From positions 84,634,194 to 84,698,193 of the forward strand of contig CM077002.1 of assembly GCA_039090855.1 (NCBI GenBank): a stretch of 64,000 nucleotides of DNA, read 5' to 3'. Positions 32,478 through 43,802 of this stretch are shown piece after piece (the stretch's first letter is position 1; each line of letters begins with the position of its first letter). The position numbers and the translations under genes were made by a program. This DNA is from Macrothele yani. Lineage: Eukaryota > Arthropoda > Arachnida > Araneae > Macrothelidae. The notes beneath the pieces were generated by a model. The model was not told the origin of the DNA. It saw only the letters and a list, made by a program, of their open reading frames with translations, and made no database searches.

Positions 32478-33759
32478 CATAGGAAACGTTGTTATTCGAT
32501 GTCTGAATGAATCATCACCGTCGATCCCATACTTAATTGCTAGCAAAGAACTAGCAAAATGTATAACCACCACACGATCGCTAAATTGATCAAAGAATCT
32601 TTGCAGATTTTATGGTCAGTGGGAGTAAAATACGGTAAAAGTACATGTATTGGAAACTGATACTGCACCCTACATGATAAAAGCACTTACAGCACTTTGT
32701 GTGCTGTTCCCTAAGATGATTCACTTGAATTGTCTTGCACATGGGTTCCACAGGATTGCTGAAACAATCCGCTGCAATTTTCCACAAGTCGATTCGTTAA
32801 TTGCAACAGGTAAAAAGATTTTTCTTAAAGCTCCCAGCAAAATCGAAATGTTGAAAGAAATGTTCTCAGACTTACCGCTTCCACCTCAGCCTTTGATTGT
32901 ACGTTAGGGCACTTGGTTACAAGCTACAGGATAGTGTGTAGACAACTTTAGCAAAATCAAGGAAGTAATGTCTCAGTTTGACTCCGATGATTCTGCTTCC
33001 ATTGGGAAAGGACAAGTTCTACTCCAGAGTTCCAGACGAACCTACTTTAAGAAAAAGGTAGTTATACATTTGCTAGTTCTTTATTAGAGGAATTGACTTT
33101 TCTGATGACACATTTGACTGGCCATCACAGAACTCAACACTTTAAGATCTCCTTTGATAAATAATTTAAATGAATTTGAAGAGACGACTGAAATATTAGG
33201 GAATTTATCCGGCCACACTAGAGAAATTATAAAACACATGATGAATAGTTTTAAAAAATCGAGGCTTAGAAACCGTTGCTACTACGTAAAACATTATCTA
33301 GGGAACCCCAACTGGCAGTTGTGCTGTTTCAAAAGATAAGGAATTCTCACTATCGGATATAGCGGGGTTTAAGTTTTCGCCCATCACCTCATGTGACATC
33401 GAGAGGTCATTCAGCCAATTTAAAGGTATTTTGAGAGAAAACAGGAGGGGTTTTGTTTTCGACAACCTGAAGTGCTATGTTGTTGCTAGTTGTAATAGTA
33501 GGAAGTTAGTTGAAAACCCTGGTTTTGAGTAAAGTAATTTAAAATTTGTAAAGTAAAGTAATTTTTTCATTAAGTAAAGATATTGTAGAAAGTTATTAAA
33601 AACATGAAAAGAAATAAATCACATATTTTAGTGATTTCTGCTTCATTTCCTACATATTTCCTCATTCTTAATAAATATTTTATGTACATATTTTGAAATT
33701 TTATTACGTATAAATCCTAGCCTTATATATAATAGTTTGTCACAAAGTAATCTGCAACC

Positions 33760-35105
33760 TTGATGATGATCTGTCTTTCTGTAATACTAAAATTTCGGTT
33801 CTTACAAAAAAATCAGTGTCGGAATATATCCACAACGAGAAACTCGCAGCTCTTTCAAAGGCATCTATTGGTGAACGCTTTTGTTAGCAGGTACTTAATT
33901 CATCATTACAGTGATCGCTAGTAGAATAACCCGACATTGTCATTGGTGGAGAATCCCTTAATACCTTCTACGTGTTGCTTGTCTCTAACACTTATTCGAA
34001 CGCCACACTTATAGGCTTTATCCGCATTACGCTGATTTGCATGGCGTAACTTTAGATATATGCATCTCTAAAAATTACTATTGAAGTATTTTTGCCAATA
34101 ATGTAGCGTTCCCACTAGAAAATCAAAATATGACGGCTTGTTATTGACACATTTCAAGAATTTATTCATCTTATGGCTATAGCGTATTTCTGAGAAACTG
34201 CAAAGTGCGGCATTCAACCAAACCTGCTGTGTGCTTTTTTGCCAGAACCCTAGTCTGTCTCAGGACATTTGTCTCCTGGGAAGGCAATATTCTCCTGAGT
34301 GCTGTCAAGCCATTGTATCCGATCAAACATGCTGAGTACTTCTAATACTGCGTGAGGACTGTTTATTTTGAAACATCGTGACGCGTTAAATATTCTGAAC
34401 TCCACAGCGGATATGAAAATGAACACACAGGATTTCTCTTGATGCGTAACATAAAGCTGATAAAAATTACTTGCATAAATCTCGCGCTTTCATGTTTTTT
34501 TTTTTTTTTTTTTTTACGGTTCCCATCAATTTTAATTGGCAACACAAAACTTCCAGTATCACTTAGCATGTAAGACAATGTTTAGAGTTCATATTTTTGG
34601 ATTTCAAAGCTAATAAATTTGATAATTTCTACTTACTTAACTTAACATTTCTGCTACCATGATGATAATCGACTTGAAGGCAGCTGCTATGGGTAATGAT
34701 TCTAAGTATACCACCGCATCATTCCATGGAAAATTTCGAAATCAGACACAACTTTCTATATGACAGCTAGCTCATACTCATACGCACATACAAGAGACAC
34801 AATTTGTTTATCTTGAATACTTTATGTCCGAAACTGAAATTTGCCATTATTTGGTTACTGGATTAATGAAAACCGATCAAGTCTTCCTGGTTTTAAATTT
34901 CAAAATTGATAAGCAAGTTTATGTTCCGCCCCAGAATTAGAAAATGAAATTTCCTGACTTGCGTGAATATCGGTGACTAACAGGAGTTTTGCTTGACGCT
35001 ACGAGTTGATCTTTCTGGTAAGTTGTTTTAATAGTATTTTCTCTGTAGGAAGTTCTGTGTTTCGGTGGAAATAAAATGTTCATCCCTTTAGATGTAGCAA
35101 CAGCC
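33760..35105. other. Intronic DNA, no recognised feature
   Basis: AT-rich sequence with a T run at about 34495-34515. No coding or repeat structure was recognised. Confidence 0.45.
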
Positions 35106-35111
35106 AGTGTA

Positions 35112-37037
35112 CAGGATTCAAAGGAAAGTCCTTATTCAGGGCAATAACTGCCAAAGAAAGGGTCCGAGTGGTACACAAGTTAGGTCTACGTATAGGAAAG
35201 GGACGATGGCCGATCGACTGAAAGCAACTGGAGCGCCCCTAGCGACAAAGGTAAGAAGTTAGGAAAACAAACTCGCGAACAATGCGAGATAGAAACAAAA
35301 TTCCAATTGCAAAGTTGTAGCGCATCGTCTAATTAGTAGGAAACGACATATGTGTGCACGAATTATGTTCATGGACTGGCCAAAATGCTATTAATTCGAA
35401 ATCGGTAAAGCTGGTGAAACAGACACAAAAATAATGATACAAGACAGAAGCTCTGCAGACTTATTTATAATACTGAAAACTGTTTACAGGAGATATGCCT
35501 ACTTACAAGCACAACGCACATCTGCGCGAAGTTAATGTGCAGCCGGTTCGAAGTGGCCACCATCGGCTGCAATGCACATTCCAAGACCTGTAAGAATAGC
35601 TTCTCGTACACTATCTAGCATGGCAGGTGTCACTGAGTTGTAGGCGCACACAATCCGGTGTCGTAAATCTTCCAGACTAGTAGGTTCTGTAGCATAGACC
35701 TGTTCCTTCAGGAAGAAGTCCAAAGGTGTTGATTCCTGTGATTACGGAGGCCATTCCACCGTACCGTCATAACCAATTATCTGGTGTCTGAATGTTTCAG
35801 CCAGGAACCTCCGTACGTTAGCTGCCATGTGAGGTGGTGCACCATCATGTTGATACCACATGTGCAGCATATCTCTGAGGGGAAGATCATCCAGGAAGTC
35901 AGATATCATGCCCCGTAAGAGCTGAAGGTACCACTGGCCTGTTTATGTCCCATCATAGAAAATGGGTCCAACTAGTGTGTTTCGCCAAATACCGCACCAA
36001 ATGTTAGTTGCCCAACGTCGTTGATGTCGAGCAGCTCGTCCCATAGATGGGTTACTCAGAGTTTAGAAATGGGTGTTATGCGGATTGAATATTCCGTCCC
36101 GTGTAAAACGGGACTCATCTGTCCACAAGATATCGGTCAAGAAGTTTGGATTAACCTCCAATGTGTTATGTACAAAGTTGCAGAAATCAAAACGCCTTCC
36201 CTGGTCACCATCCATCAAACCTTGCACTAGTTGAACGTTGTACGGGTGAGCTCCATGCTCGTTTAGGATTTGCCAAGCGCGTTGTGCTGTTAATTCGCAT
36301 GCTTCGGCGACTGCTGTGGTACTAATGTTGGGATTGGCAAGGACATATCCCAGGACAGCCTCAGGATACACTGTAACACCTGAACCCGTAGTTCTGCCCG
36401 ATCACGTACGTACTTCTATGCTTCCGGTCTCTCGGAGGCGGCGAACGCAGTTGTTAATAGTCGCTACAGTTGAATGCTGACCAGTCGGAAAACGCTCGGC
36501 ACACCCCTTGTAGCTTCGTGGGCATTCCGATTACATTCGCCATAAAGCACGACCATTTCACAGTAATCAGCTTTCGATTATCCCGCCATCAATGCTTGCA
36601 ACGTGTACGTTGACTGACGTTCAAATCCCCAGCCTCGGTATTTTATCTCACCGACCGGCTGCTACGTCACTATCAATATTTACATACACATTTGAATCGT
36701 TATCCATCGTGGGCCGGTATTTTGCATTGCCTAACCATCCAGCGACCGCGTGCACTTTATCAGCATTCTGACCCGTCCATGTACATAATTCGTGCGCACC
36801 GTATGTCGTTTCCTACTAATTAGACGATGCGCTACTTTGTAATTGGAATTTGGTTTCTATCTCGTGTTGTTCGCGAGTTAGGTTTCCTAACTTCTTACCT
36901 TTGCCGCTAGGGGCGCTCCAATTGCTTTTAATCGATCGGCCATCGTCCCTTTCCTATACGTAGACGTAACTTGTGTAACAATCTGACCTTTCCTTCCGCA
37001 GTTATTGCCCTGAATAAGGACTTTCATTTGAACCCTG
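35112..37037 (-). mobile_element. Tc/mariner-type element with ~275-bp TIRs, family F
   Basis: Long terminal inverted repeats at 35112-35389 and 36762-37037 share TCCTTATTCAGGGCAATAAC, AGGAAAGGGACGATGGCCGA and CGTCTAATTAGTAGGAAACG in inverted orientation. TA flanks both ends (35110-35111, 37038-37039). The 1926-bp element encodes a broken transposase on the minus strand. Its right TA abuts the TA of the family E element. Confidence 0.92.
35532..36595 (-). pseudogene. Family F transposase (DUF4817-like HTH plus DDE), broken
   Basis: On the minus strand the first part, near 36580, reads DYCEMVVLYGECNRNAHEA, a start typical of the DUF4817-type HTH in arthropod mariner-like transposases. Then follow, from 36371, YPEAVLGYVLANPNISTTAV, ACELTAQRAWQILNEHG and FLTDILWTDESRFTRDGIF (first catalytic Asp). 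After damage the C-terminal piece at 35723-35532 has LKEQVYATEPTSLEDLRHRI and GLGMCIAADGGHFE. The second and third catalytic residues are in frames disrupted between 35724 and 36062. It is inactive. Confidence 0.82.
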
Positions 37038-37041
37038 TATA

Positions 37042-38234
37042 CACTGAAGTGCCAGAAAACCTGGTACAGACGAGCTTATGCAAAATACATAGCAACGTCA
37101 CCTATGCGCGTAATCGGTTGTGTCCGCCAGTGCGTATATAAAGCGATAGATATCCTTGCCAGCTGTCAGAGCTGTTTTCGGCATGAGAATGACAAGTAAT
37201 AACGATTTAAGCGATTTTCAACGCGGTGTCATAGTTGGCGCTCGTGAGATGGGCCATAGTATATCGGATGTAGAAACGAAGTTCGGATTTTCACGGGCGA
37301 CCATTGCAAGGGTGTACCGTGACTACAAAAACTCCGGCAAAACCTCCAACCTACGATAATAGTGTGGCCGTAAAAAGACATTGGGTGAACGTGACCATCG
37401 TCGGCTGTCAAGAATCGTTTCACGCGATAGGCGTGCAGCACTCTCGCAGGTATCATTGGAATTCAATGCTGGAGCCTCAACAAGCATCAGCGTCCGGACT
37501 GTGCAACGTACCCTGCACGATATGGGCTTTGGGAGCCGACGCCCAACTCGAGTCCCCTTGATGGGTGCACGACACAGAGTTGTGCGCCTCGCTTGGGCAC
37601 GGCAACACCGACACTGGACACTTGATGACTGGAAACAAGTAGCCTGGTCTGACGAGTCGCGTTTCCAACTGCATCAGGCAGATGGAAGGATTCGTGTGTG
37701 GCGCAAACCCCATGAAGCCATGGTTCCCGCCTGTCAACAGGGAACTGTACCGGCTGGTGGAGGGCCTGTAATGGTATGAGGTGTGCTTAGCTGGACTTCG
37801 CTGGGACTCCTGGTACGTCTAAAAACGTATGTGACCGGCCTATGTGCGCATCCTTTCTGACGAGGTACACCCGTTCATGTCCTGCATTCATGCTGATGGG
37901 TTGTGACTGTTCCAACAGGACAATGTACCTCCACACAACTGTCGGAACGCCACATTATGGCTAGAGGAGCATTCATCTGAGTTTGGGGTGTTGCCATTCC
38001 CACCCAAGTCCCCAGATATGAACGTGATAGAACACATTTACGATACCATGCAACGCGCTATCGAACACAGGAATCCAAGACCTCGGAATACACCCGAATT
38101 TTGAAACGCTCTGTAGGAAGTATGGTGTGCATTGCCTACAGCACCATGCCCCTTCGTATTTCTGCAGTCCTGTGCTCCCGTGAGGGACCTACCAAGTATT
38201 AGACTGGTGTACTAGTTTTTCTGGCACTTCAGTG
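37042..38234 (+). mobile_element. Tc1-like element, family E (1193 bp)
   Basis: The ends are CACTGAAGTGCCAGAAAAC at 37042 and the inverted CTGGCACTTCAGTG ending at 38234, with TA on both sides (37040-37041, 38235-38236). The transposase is on the + strand. The element begins two bases after the flanking TA of family F. Confidence 0.93.
37186..38190 (+). pseudogene. Tc1-like transposase, family E, broken
   Basis: It starts MTSNNDLSDFQRGVIVGARE, with the first HTH ISDVETKFGFSRATIARVY. Two adjacent stops (TAATAG at 37357) are followed in the same frame by HRRLSRIVSRDRRAALSQV, ISVRTVQRTLHDMGF (second HTH), WTLDDWKQVAWSDESRF (first catalytic Asp) and DGRIRVWRKP, up to a TGA at 37777. Further pieces in shifted frames hold LFQQDNVPPHNCRN (second Asp) and SPDMNVIEHIYDTM (Glu). 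All catalytic blocks are recognisable but several lesions inactivate it. A Met at 37156 upstream is in frame; the Met at 37186 fits the family better. Confidence 0.88.
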
Positions 38235-38239
38235 TATAT

Positions 38240-39020
38240 CTAGGGACATATTATCTATCTCTGCAGGGCTTTCATAGTACGTAGGGTGATCAAAAAGTAA
38301 AATTAAAGGGCCTGTACTTCGTTGAGAAGATTTAATGCTTTGAATAACATGTACAAAATCTCTTCGGTTATTGTTGTATTGATTTCTGCCGAAATGGAAA
38401 AGTGCTTTGGATATCCAATAAGACCGTCATTAGTTACAGTACCTCTACAAGCCGGAACCTTTCGACATCGTTCATCAACATGTTGACAAGGTGTTACAAG
38501 ATCCCTAACTGTTATCTACCGACAGCTGAAGTTGGTGGATATCAGTGGGAGAAACTTTCTTTGCTCACAAAAATAGGATGAAACAGAATATCCTCGCTTT
38601 ACCAATGCTATAGCTTAATTTTCATTTTGATCCGCCACACTACCCTTGTAAACTGCGTGTGCGTCTTCAGGTAGGGAAGTATTATCATTTGGATATATTC
38701 CTATATATGTACTCCTGATTGTTTAGCTTCCTAGCGTGAAGTGATCAGCTTTGTAATCATAATTTTTGATCAACTCTCATAATATGCTATCATCTGGCCT
38801 ACATTTATAAAGGCAACTTTAGTAAACTATTCATTTGACAGACATTCTTCGGGCCTGTTAGAATACTAATCGAGTCTTAATTTTGTGTTTGGAATAAACT
38901 TCTGTGGTAAACAGATCACAAGATTTTTAATACTTACTTTGCGAATTTATGGTGAAAGTTATATTATCGTTTTGCAACGATAATCTAGAGTTTGATAAAC
39001 CAGACAGTGACAAAAATGTT
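38240..39020. other. Intronic DNA, no recognised feature
   Basis: AGGGTGATCAAAAAGT at about 38283 resembles termini of some mariner elements, but no partner end or transposase was found. Confidence 0.4.
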
Positions 39021-39024
39021 ATAG

Positions 39025-39230
39025 CCGCACAAGTGCTCTGAGCGCTGACGTATCACCATTCGTCCGAGAAGGGTCCGGGTTCGAATCCCAGTGAGACATG
39101 GATGGTGTGTTTGTCTTACGGCGCTGGCTTTTTCCCTTCCCTGGAACCAGTGGCCCAAAATTAAGGACGGACGACTGCTTATAGCCCATTAAGTTGCTCA
39201 AGGTGGTCGTTAAACATTCAACCAAAAAGG
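39025..39230 (+). repeat. tRNA-derived SINE (family S1), plus strand
   Basis: The head carries GGGTTCGAATCCC (B-box), followed by GAGACATGGATGGTGTGTTT, CCTGGAACCAGTGGCC and the 3' end GTTGCTCAAGGTGGTCGTTA with a short A tail. The A-box half is damaged. Confidence 0.9.
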
Positions 39231-39630
39231 AATGCTATTATATGTTTTTCACAGCGTTGTACAGCATTTATTGCAGAAAGATGATAATTCTCCAATTCCG
39301 AATAATGTTCCTGAACCGGTACTGTCAAATACTATAAATTTAGTATTTCTTTCTAACAACCCGATTCTCCACATGTATAATAATACCCTATGCTAATGAA
39401 AATGATCTGAGTAATTCTAGGAAACGATGCATTTATTATTTCTGAAGGATAAGTGCATAATACAAAACCATTTATATTTAGGATAAATAATTTTACATAA
39501 TTTTTTCTGGATTTGGAACTCAACGGTATTTATTTGTACAGTTTTGGATTGTGAAGAGCCACCTGAGAATAGGAAACCTGGTTGCGCAACGTGTGGAATG
39601 TGATATATCCCTTTACATAGATTCACAGTT

Positions 39631-39694
39631 TAACTGCCCTTCTAGCAAGAACGTTCGATCGATAACTGCCCTTCTAGCAAGAACGTTCGACAGA
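39631..39694. repeat. 32-bp tandem duplication
   Basis: TAACTGCCCTTCTAGCAAGA starts at 39631 and again at 39663, with the same 3' half (ACGTTCGA). Confidence 0.92.
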
Positions 39695-39717
39695 GTTTCC
39701 TGACAGCATGAAGCTCT

Positions 39718-39935
39718 GCTGCCCCGGTGACGCAGTATTCTAAGCGCTGGCTTCTGGCCATGCGTCAGAGATGGGCCTGGTTTCGAATCCCGGATGAGGC
39801 ATGGATGTTGTGTTTGTCTTAGGGCACTGGATGTCTCCCATGCTTGGAGGTAGTAGCCCTAAATTAGGGACAGTCAGCTGCTTATAGCCTGCTGAGTTAC
39901 TCACGGTGGTCATTAAATCCCCAATAAAAAAATTA
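39718..39935 (+). repeat. tRNA-derived SINE (family S1), plus strand
   Basis: The head GCCCCGGTGACGCAGTATTC, then TTTCGAATCCCGGATGAGGC (B-box), the body, and the 3' end CACGGTGGTCATTAAATCCC followed by A-rich sequence. It is full length. Confidence 0.9.
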
Positions 39936-40430
39936 ATAATAAAGTTTTTGAATGGTTCATCATGATAAAGAAATGGATTTTTCCTACGATTGGCTTTATC
40001 AAAACATTATTTAAAAATTTCCTCAAAAGTTAAGGCGAAAAATTTGCATATTCCATGTCAGCTGATGTCCTAATCAAAAAGTGAATAAGAAAGATGCGGA
40101 TGACATTCCCTTTTGAACTTCATCTGAAGTACTTCCAAGAGTAAAACTTCCTTATATAATGGTTCTTCTAAAAGTCAACAGCTAATCATATTTTACTTGA
40201 CAGAAGAGGAGGGCAAAAATCCACGTGACCAATTTCCTCAGTTTTAATTTTACCCCTTCCCGTTTTCATCTTTGCGAAACTTCAGCAACTAGTTTTCATG
40301 ACTGAAAACTGATTTTAAGAGAACATAATGTTCATGATCGATAACTGTTTGTACTCATTCTCTTTATGAATAATAAAATTTCACATATTGAACAGAATAT
40401 TGGTAAAAAATCTTACTTGTTTTTTTACAG

Positions 40431-40471
40431 AATAAAATTGCTGATAAGTTAAGGAAGCCTTTTAAAAAGAG
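40431..40471 (+). CDS. Ac76E-like: Adenylyl cyclase, 41-bp C1b microexon
   Basis: A 41-bp microexon between an acceptor (ttttttacag) and a donor (gtatgt at 40472). It reads NKIADKLRKPFKK plus two bases, AG. Those two bases join G at 58832 to make Arg, and the protein continues HSTYYHQ. It was found because the 22652 exon ends in phase 0 while the 58832 exon needs two preceding bases; this exon supplies exactly that. The lysine-rich stretch before RHS is typical of the C1b linker in this cyclase group. It lies about 17.6 kb from the previous exon and 18.4 kb from the next. Skipping it would shift the frame. Confidence 0.88.
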
Positions 40472-40779
40472 GTATGTTTATTTTTCTTTGAACATCATTT
40501 TACGTCTTTGTATGCTTTAGAAATCAAATATTCTTAAAAATAATTATAATGTGTACTTTAAGAGATAAAATGTAACTTTCTTAATTATCGGAAATTCTCC
40601 TATGGTTGATCTTACTTCTACATGGTTTCTTTTGTATGTAATGTTTTAAAAAAAATTGATTTTTAGTGACGTGACCTACCTTCTGTTAAAACACTAATGT
40701 AATAATGAATACAAAATACATAATGAATACAAATACTTCGCTGTTAGGGAACACAAAGGAAGATATTATCGAATCCAAA

Positions 40780-42620
40780 ATATATTTAATTACATATCAA
40801 TGCTTCTAAAAATGAAATTGAAAAAAAATCTTTTTTCCTCCGATACCTTTGGCAAGAAGACCATTTTGCCTACAGTTTCTTTTTTCCAATTAATGCACAG
40901 TTTTCTGGGAAAGGGGCGTAAACGTATAGCATTTTCCACGATATATCTGCTTCTAAAAGTCCGGTTTGAAAAAATAATTTTTATGTGGGATAGATGTCAT
41001 GATCAAGAACGTTTTTGGTATAATTTCTGATTTTTCGCAACGAACTGTTTTTCCTCTAGTGGGGATAAGTGCGCATTTCTGTTTCCGATACATTTGCAGT
41101 AGTATCAGCGATCGGAAAAATTTATATTAAAAAAATTCTTTCCAGGTCAGATATCTTTCACGATGGAAAACGTTTTCAGTGTATTTCTCGTGCATAACAA
41201 CACAGCTTTACCTACCGGTGCTTAAACATACATCTTGATTGTCTCCATATCTCTGCTTCCAGCAATCTAATTTGAAAAAGTATGTTTGTGTCGAACATTG
41301 TTCCTGGTGAAAAATATTTTGCATATAATTTCAAATTTTTGAAATCACAGTTTTGTCACACTAGAGGCGCGAGATCCTATTGCTGTTTGTAACATACATT
41401 TGCTGCCGTGATGTGCATTGAAGAATCCAATGGAAAAAATTATTTTTCAGTCAGATTCTACGAAAACGTTTTATGCTTATTTCCTGTTCAAATTTATATT
41501 ATACGAAATTTATCTGCTACACTCTAAAACAATTTCTGAAACTCACGAGACATTTTCGTGATTCCTTTTGTGAATAAACGATGCATATTCGTGATACAAA
41601 CTTTTGCGTAAAATGACGGGAAAAAGAATCTGAATTTCACGGATTCTTCGCGCTCCAAAAAAATTCTGAATTTTCAGAAACCTTTGCGCAATTCCCTTCG
41701 TATATTAACGGGGAATTTTTACTCTCAATTTTTCCGTATCCGTAGGACGGAAAATTTCCGAGAAGCATCAATTCGCGGATTACTTGAGGTTTGATTAACT
41801 ATTAAATTTCAATCGTCTGTCGGTGTGCTCGATTTTGAAGTTGTGTAGCGAGATCAGGTACTCTGGTTACATGGTATTTAGGTTATTATGGCAACGGGTA
41901 TTCCTTTCCCTATCCCTCCCATTTGGTGCACCAAGCATGTGTATGATGGTACTGTAAGATACCAGGTGCTTAAATTATTGTACAGGTGACTGTAAGGTGT
42001 GCAGGCACACATTACAGTCACGCATAAGGTAGAAATGAAGAGGTACTAGAATCGCGCGATGATGAAATGTTTTTTGCTATTAATGCGGGTGAATTAGTCA
42101 TTTTCTTTTCTTTAGGAGCTTGTTATTTTTCTGAATAGGTTTGTAATAATTATACTTTTTCTACCGGAGGACTTGTCCTAAATTAAATGTTTTTTTCATT
42201 GTGATTTTTCGAAGCAGCCAAATTTTAAACTGACAATTGCTTTCACTTATGTTTAAAAAAAGGCTTTATAGTATTATTTCACAAATTCTGTAAATATAAA
42301 ATTTACTCTTGATAACTATAATAGCTTTTGTCTTAAGGAGTCCACGGACTGTTACACAGCTCTATTATACCTATGTATGAGATTTTTTGATGTCTATACA
42401 CCATATAATCACTTCGTAGAACATTTTGCATATGTTCTTGGACTTTTATTGTTCATAGTTTTGACGCTAGATGGCGTATTTCTGTTCGCAACTGTACCTC
42501 TATTTTTAAAAATCCTGTTGAAAAATATATTTCTATACCCTATATCATTCTCTGTCCAAAGGTTGCAAACATTATGCACTTATTTCAGAAGCTTACTCTC
42601 TGAAATTGACAATAAATTAC
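40780..42620 (+). repeat. Diverged ~150-bp satellite, block II
   Basis: Monomer boxes lie near 40815, 40963 (GTCCGGTTTGAAAAAAT), 41112, 41267 and 41430, about 150 bp apart, each preceded by a CTGCTTCTAAAA-like box. Degraded CGCTAGRKGGCGT-like boxes occur near 41052, 41356 and, best, GACGCTAGATGGCGT near 42461. The 41500-42400 part is poorly repetitive. The block starts about 300 bp after the microexon. Confidence 0.7.
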
Positions 42621-42745
42621 CTCACTTTGTTCGAAACAAGTTGGAAATGTGGTAAAACAAATAAAATAAATTATAATGTTTATGACGTGTACTCTAATTT
42701 AGCTTTCATTTTCAGTTGTCTTCCTCTACATAAATTTTGAGCAAA

Positions 42746-43093
42746 TGTAGTGTTCCTCGATGTTTAAAACGTTTATATGTCGCTTAGGGAACACTACGTA
42801 AAGTTCGTTCTTCTTATTCACTCAAATGAAGTTTGAGTAAAGGTTCCTTACAGTTCGTTTTTTATTTATTTATTCAGCCACTGTTCACTAATGAAGACTT
42901 CTCAATAATTACTCCAATAAAAAGGAGTCACTTAGTCAAATTAGTAAACCTAATAGTCATTTTACGAAACTCTAACACAAAATATATATACATATAGACC
43001 ACAGATCAACAGACGCTATCTGCATGAAACACACCGCATACAGCTTCCACGAATACTACTGCTAATGCACCGCACATAACGCTTAGCTTAACA
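42746..43093 (-). repeat. LTR-like dispersed repeat, copy 2
   Basis: It begins TGTAGTGTTCCTCGATG, contains GGGAACACTACGTAAAGTTC, and ends CTTAGCTTAACA. It is related to 15288-15690 over the first ~180 bp and the last ~60 bp. GTAGTGTTCC and GGAACACTAC form a short inverted pair near one end. Confidence 0.55.
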
Positions 43094-43802
43094 CATTATA
43101 TAATTATATAAGCAGCGATCTTGCTTGTCAATCATACATACATCATTCACCCTTGACCTCAAGACTGTTTCCAGATAACATTCAGTGAGTGAGAAAATAT
43201 GTCGTTAAAGTTGGAACGCTAAAAGAGAACGAATTCAAAATTTACATAGAGAAAGACAACTAAAATTGAAAATTAAATTAGAGTACACGTCCCATATTAT
43301 TGACAGATTTTGACATGTTTTACAATTCCTTCTGTAAGCCTCTCTAACGGCATGTTATTTTGAGCGTTACTGATGTTTTTCTGTGCTTTTCATTAGGCCT
43401 AAGTGTGGCACTGAACTACAGCCAAAGAGACTACAAATACTGATGGGCAGACATTGTCCACTTACCATTAGTTACTTTTATTCTTTCTACTGTCCGCTGC
43501 TTTAACTAATTTTCCCAGCAAACATAAGAATTATTTTCAGCACCAAACGGCAGTTTTGTTTGCATCATGAAATTCCCCAAAATGCGGTAGTCCTGGGAAA
43601 TGTTTTAGTTCCGAATTAATGTTTAAACAAATTTATATTTTTTCACTTCCTGCAATTCGGTATTTAGGTCGTTATCTCCGAGTTCTTACACGGAACTTAC
43701 ATGAGTTACTGAAATCCGAATAGTCAACATGACAGACCTCTGCTAAGGTGGACTTCCATATCAGGAAGCAAAGGACCTAGCAATAATGGTCACAGGGAAA
43801 TA

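Larger units (their letters stand above)
31419..33531 (+). pseudogene. hAT-like transposase pseudogene
   Basis: It starts MPEIKSTISLKLKAFTNEFS. Later pieces read GVSGNNKQVSSHFSLDLCCA, NFLEKYFGQVIPDEPTLRKN and, with a frameshift, VDETTDAHG (catalytic-core-like Asp). The TRIM-like insertion follows, then VVIRCLNESSPSIPYLIASK, VLETDTAPYMIKALTALC, HLNCLAHGFHRIAE, and finally SCDIERSFSQFKGILRENRR and NLKCYVVASCN. The last block is the hAT C-terminal dimerisation region. The insertion, stops and frameshifts disable it. Short repeats of its own sequence near 33025-33058 suggest local duplication. Confidence 0.82.
30985..33750 (+). mobile_element. hAT-like DNA transposon relic (ends approximate)
   Basis: A broken hAT-type transposase fills this interval. 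Outer sequences look inverted: GGGCTAGGATTAATATGTAA near 31017 and, on the minus strand, GGCTAGGATTTATACGTAAT near 33715. Exact ends and an 8-bp target duplication were not established. A TRIM-like LTR element is inserted at 31930-32477. Confidence 0.68.
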
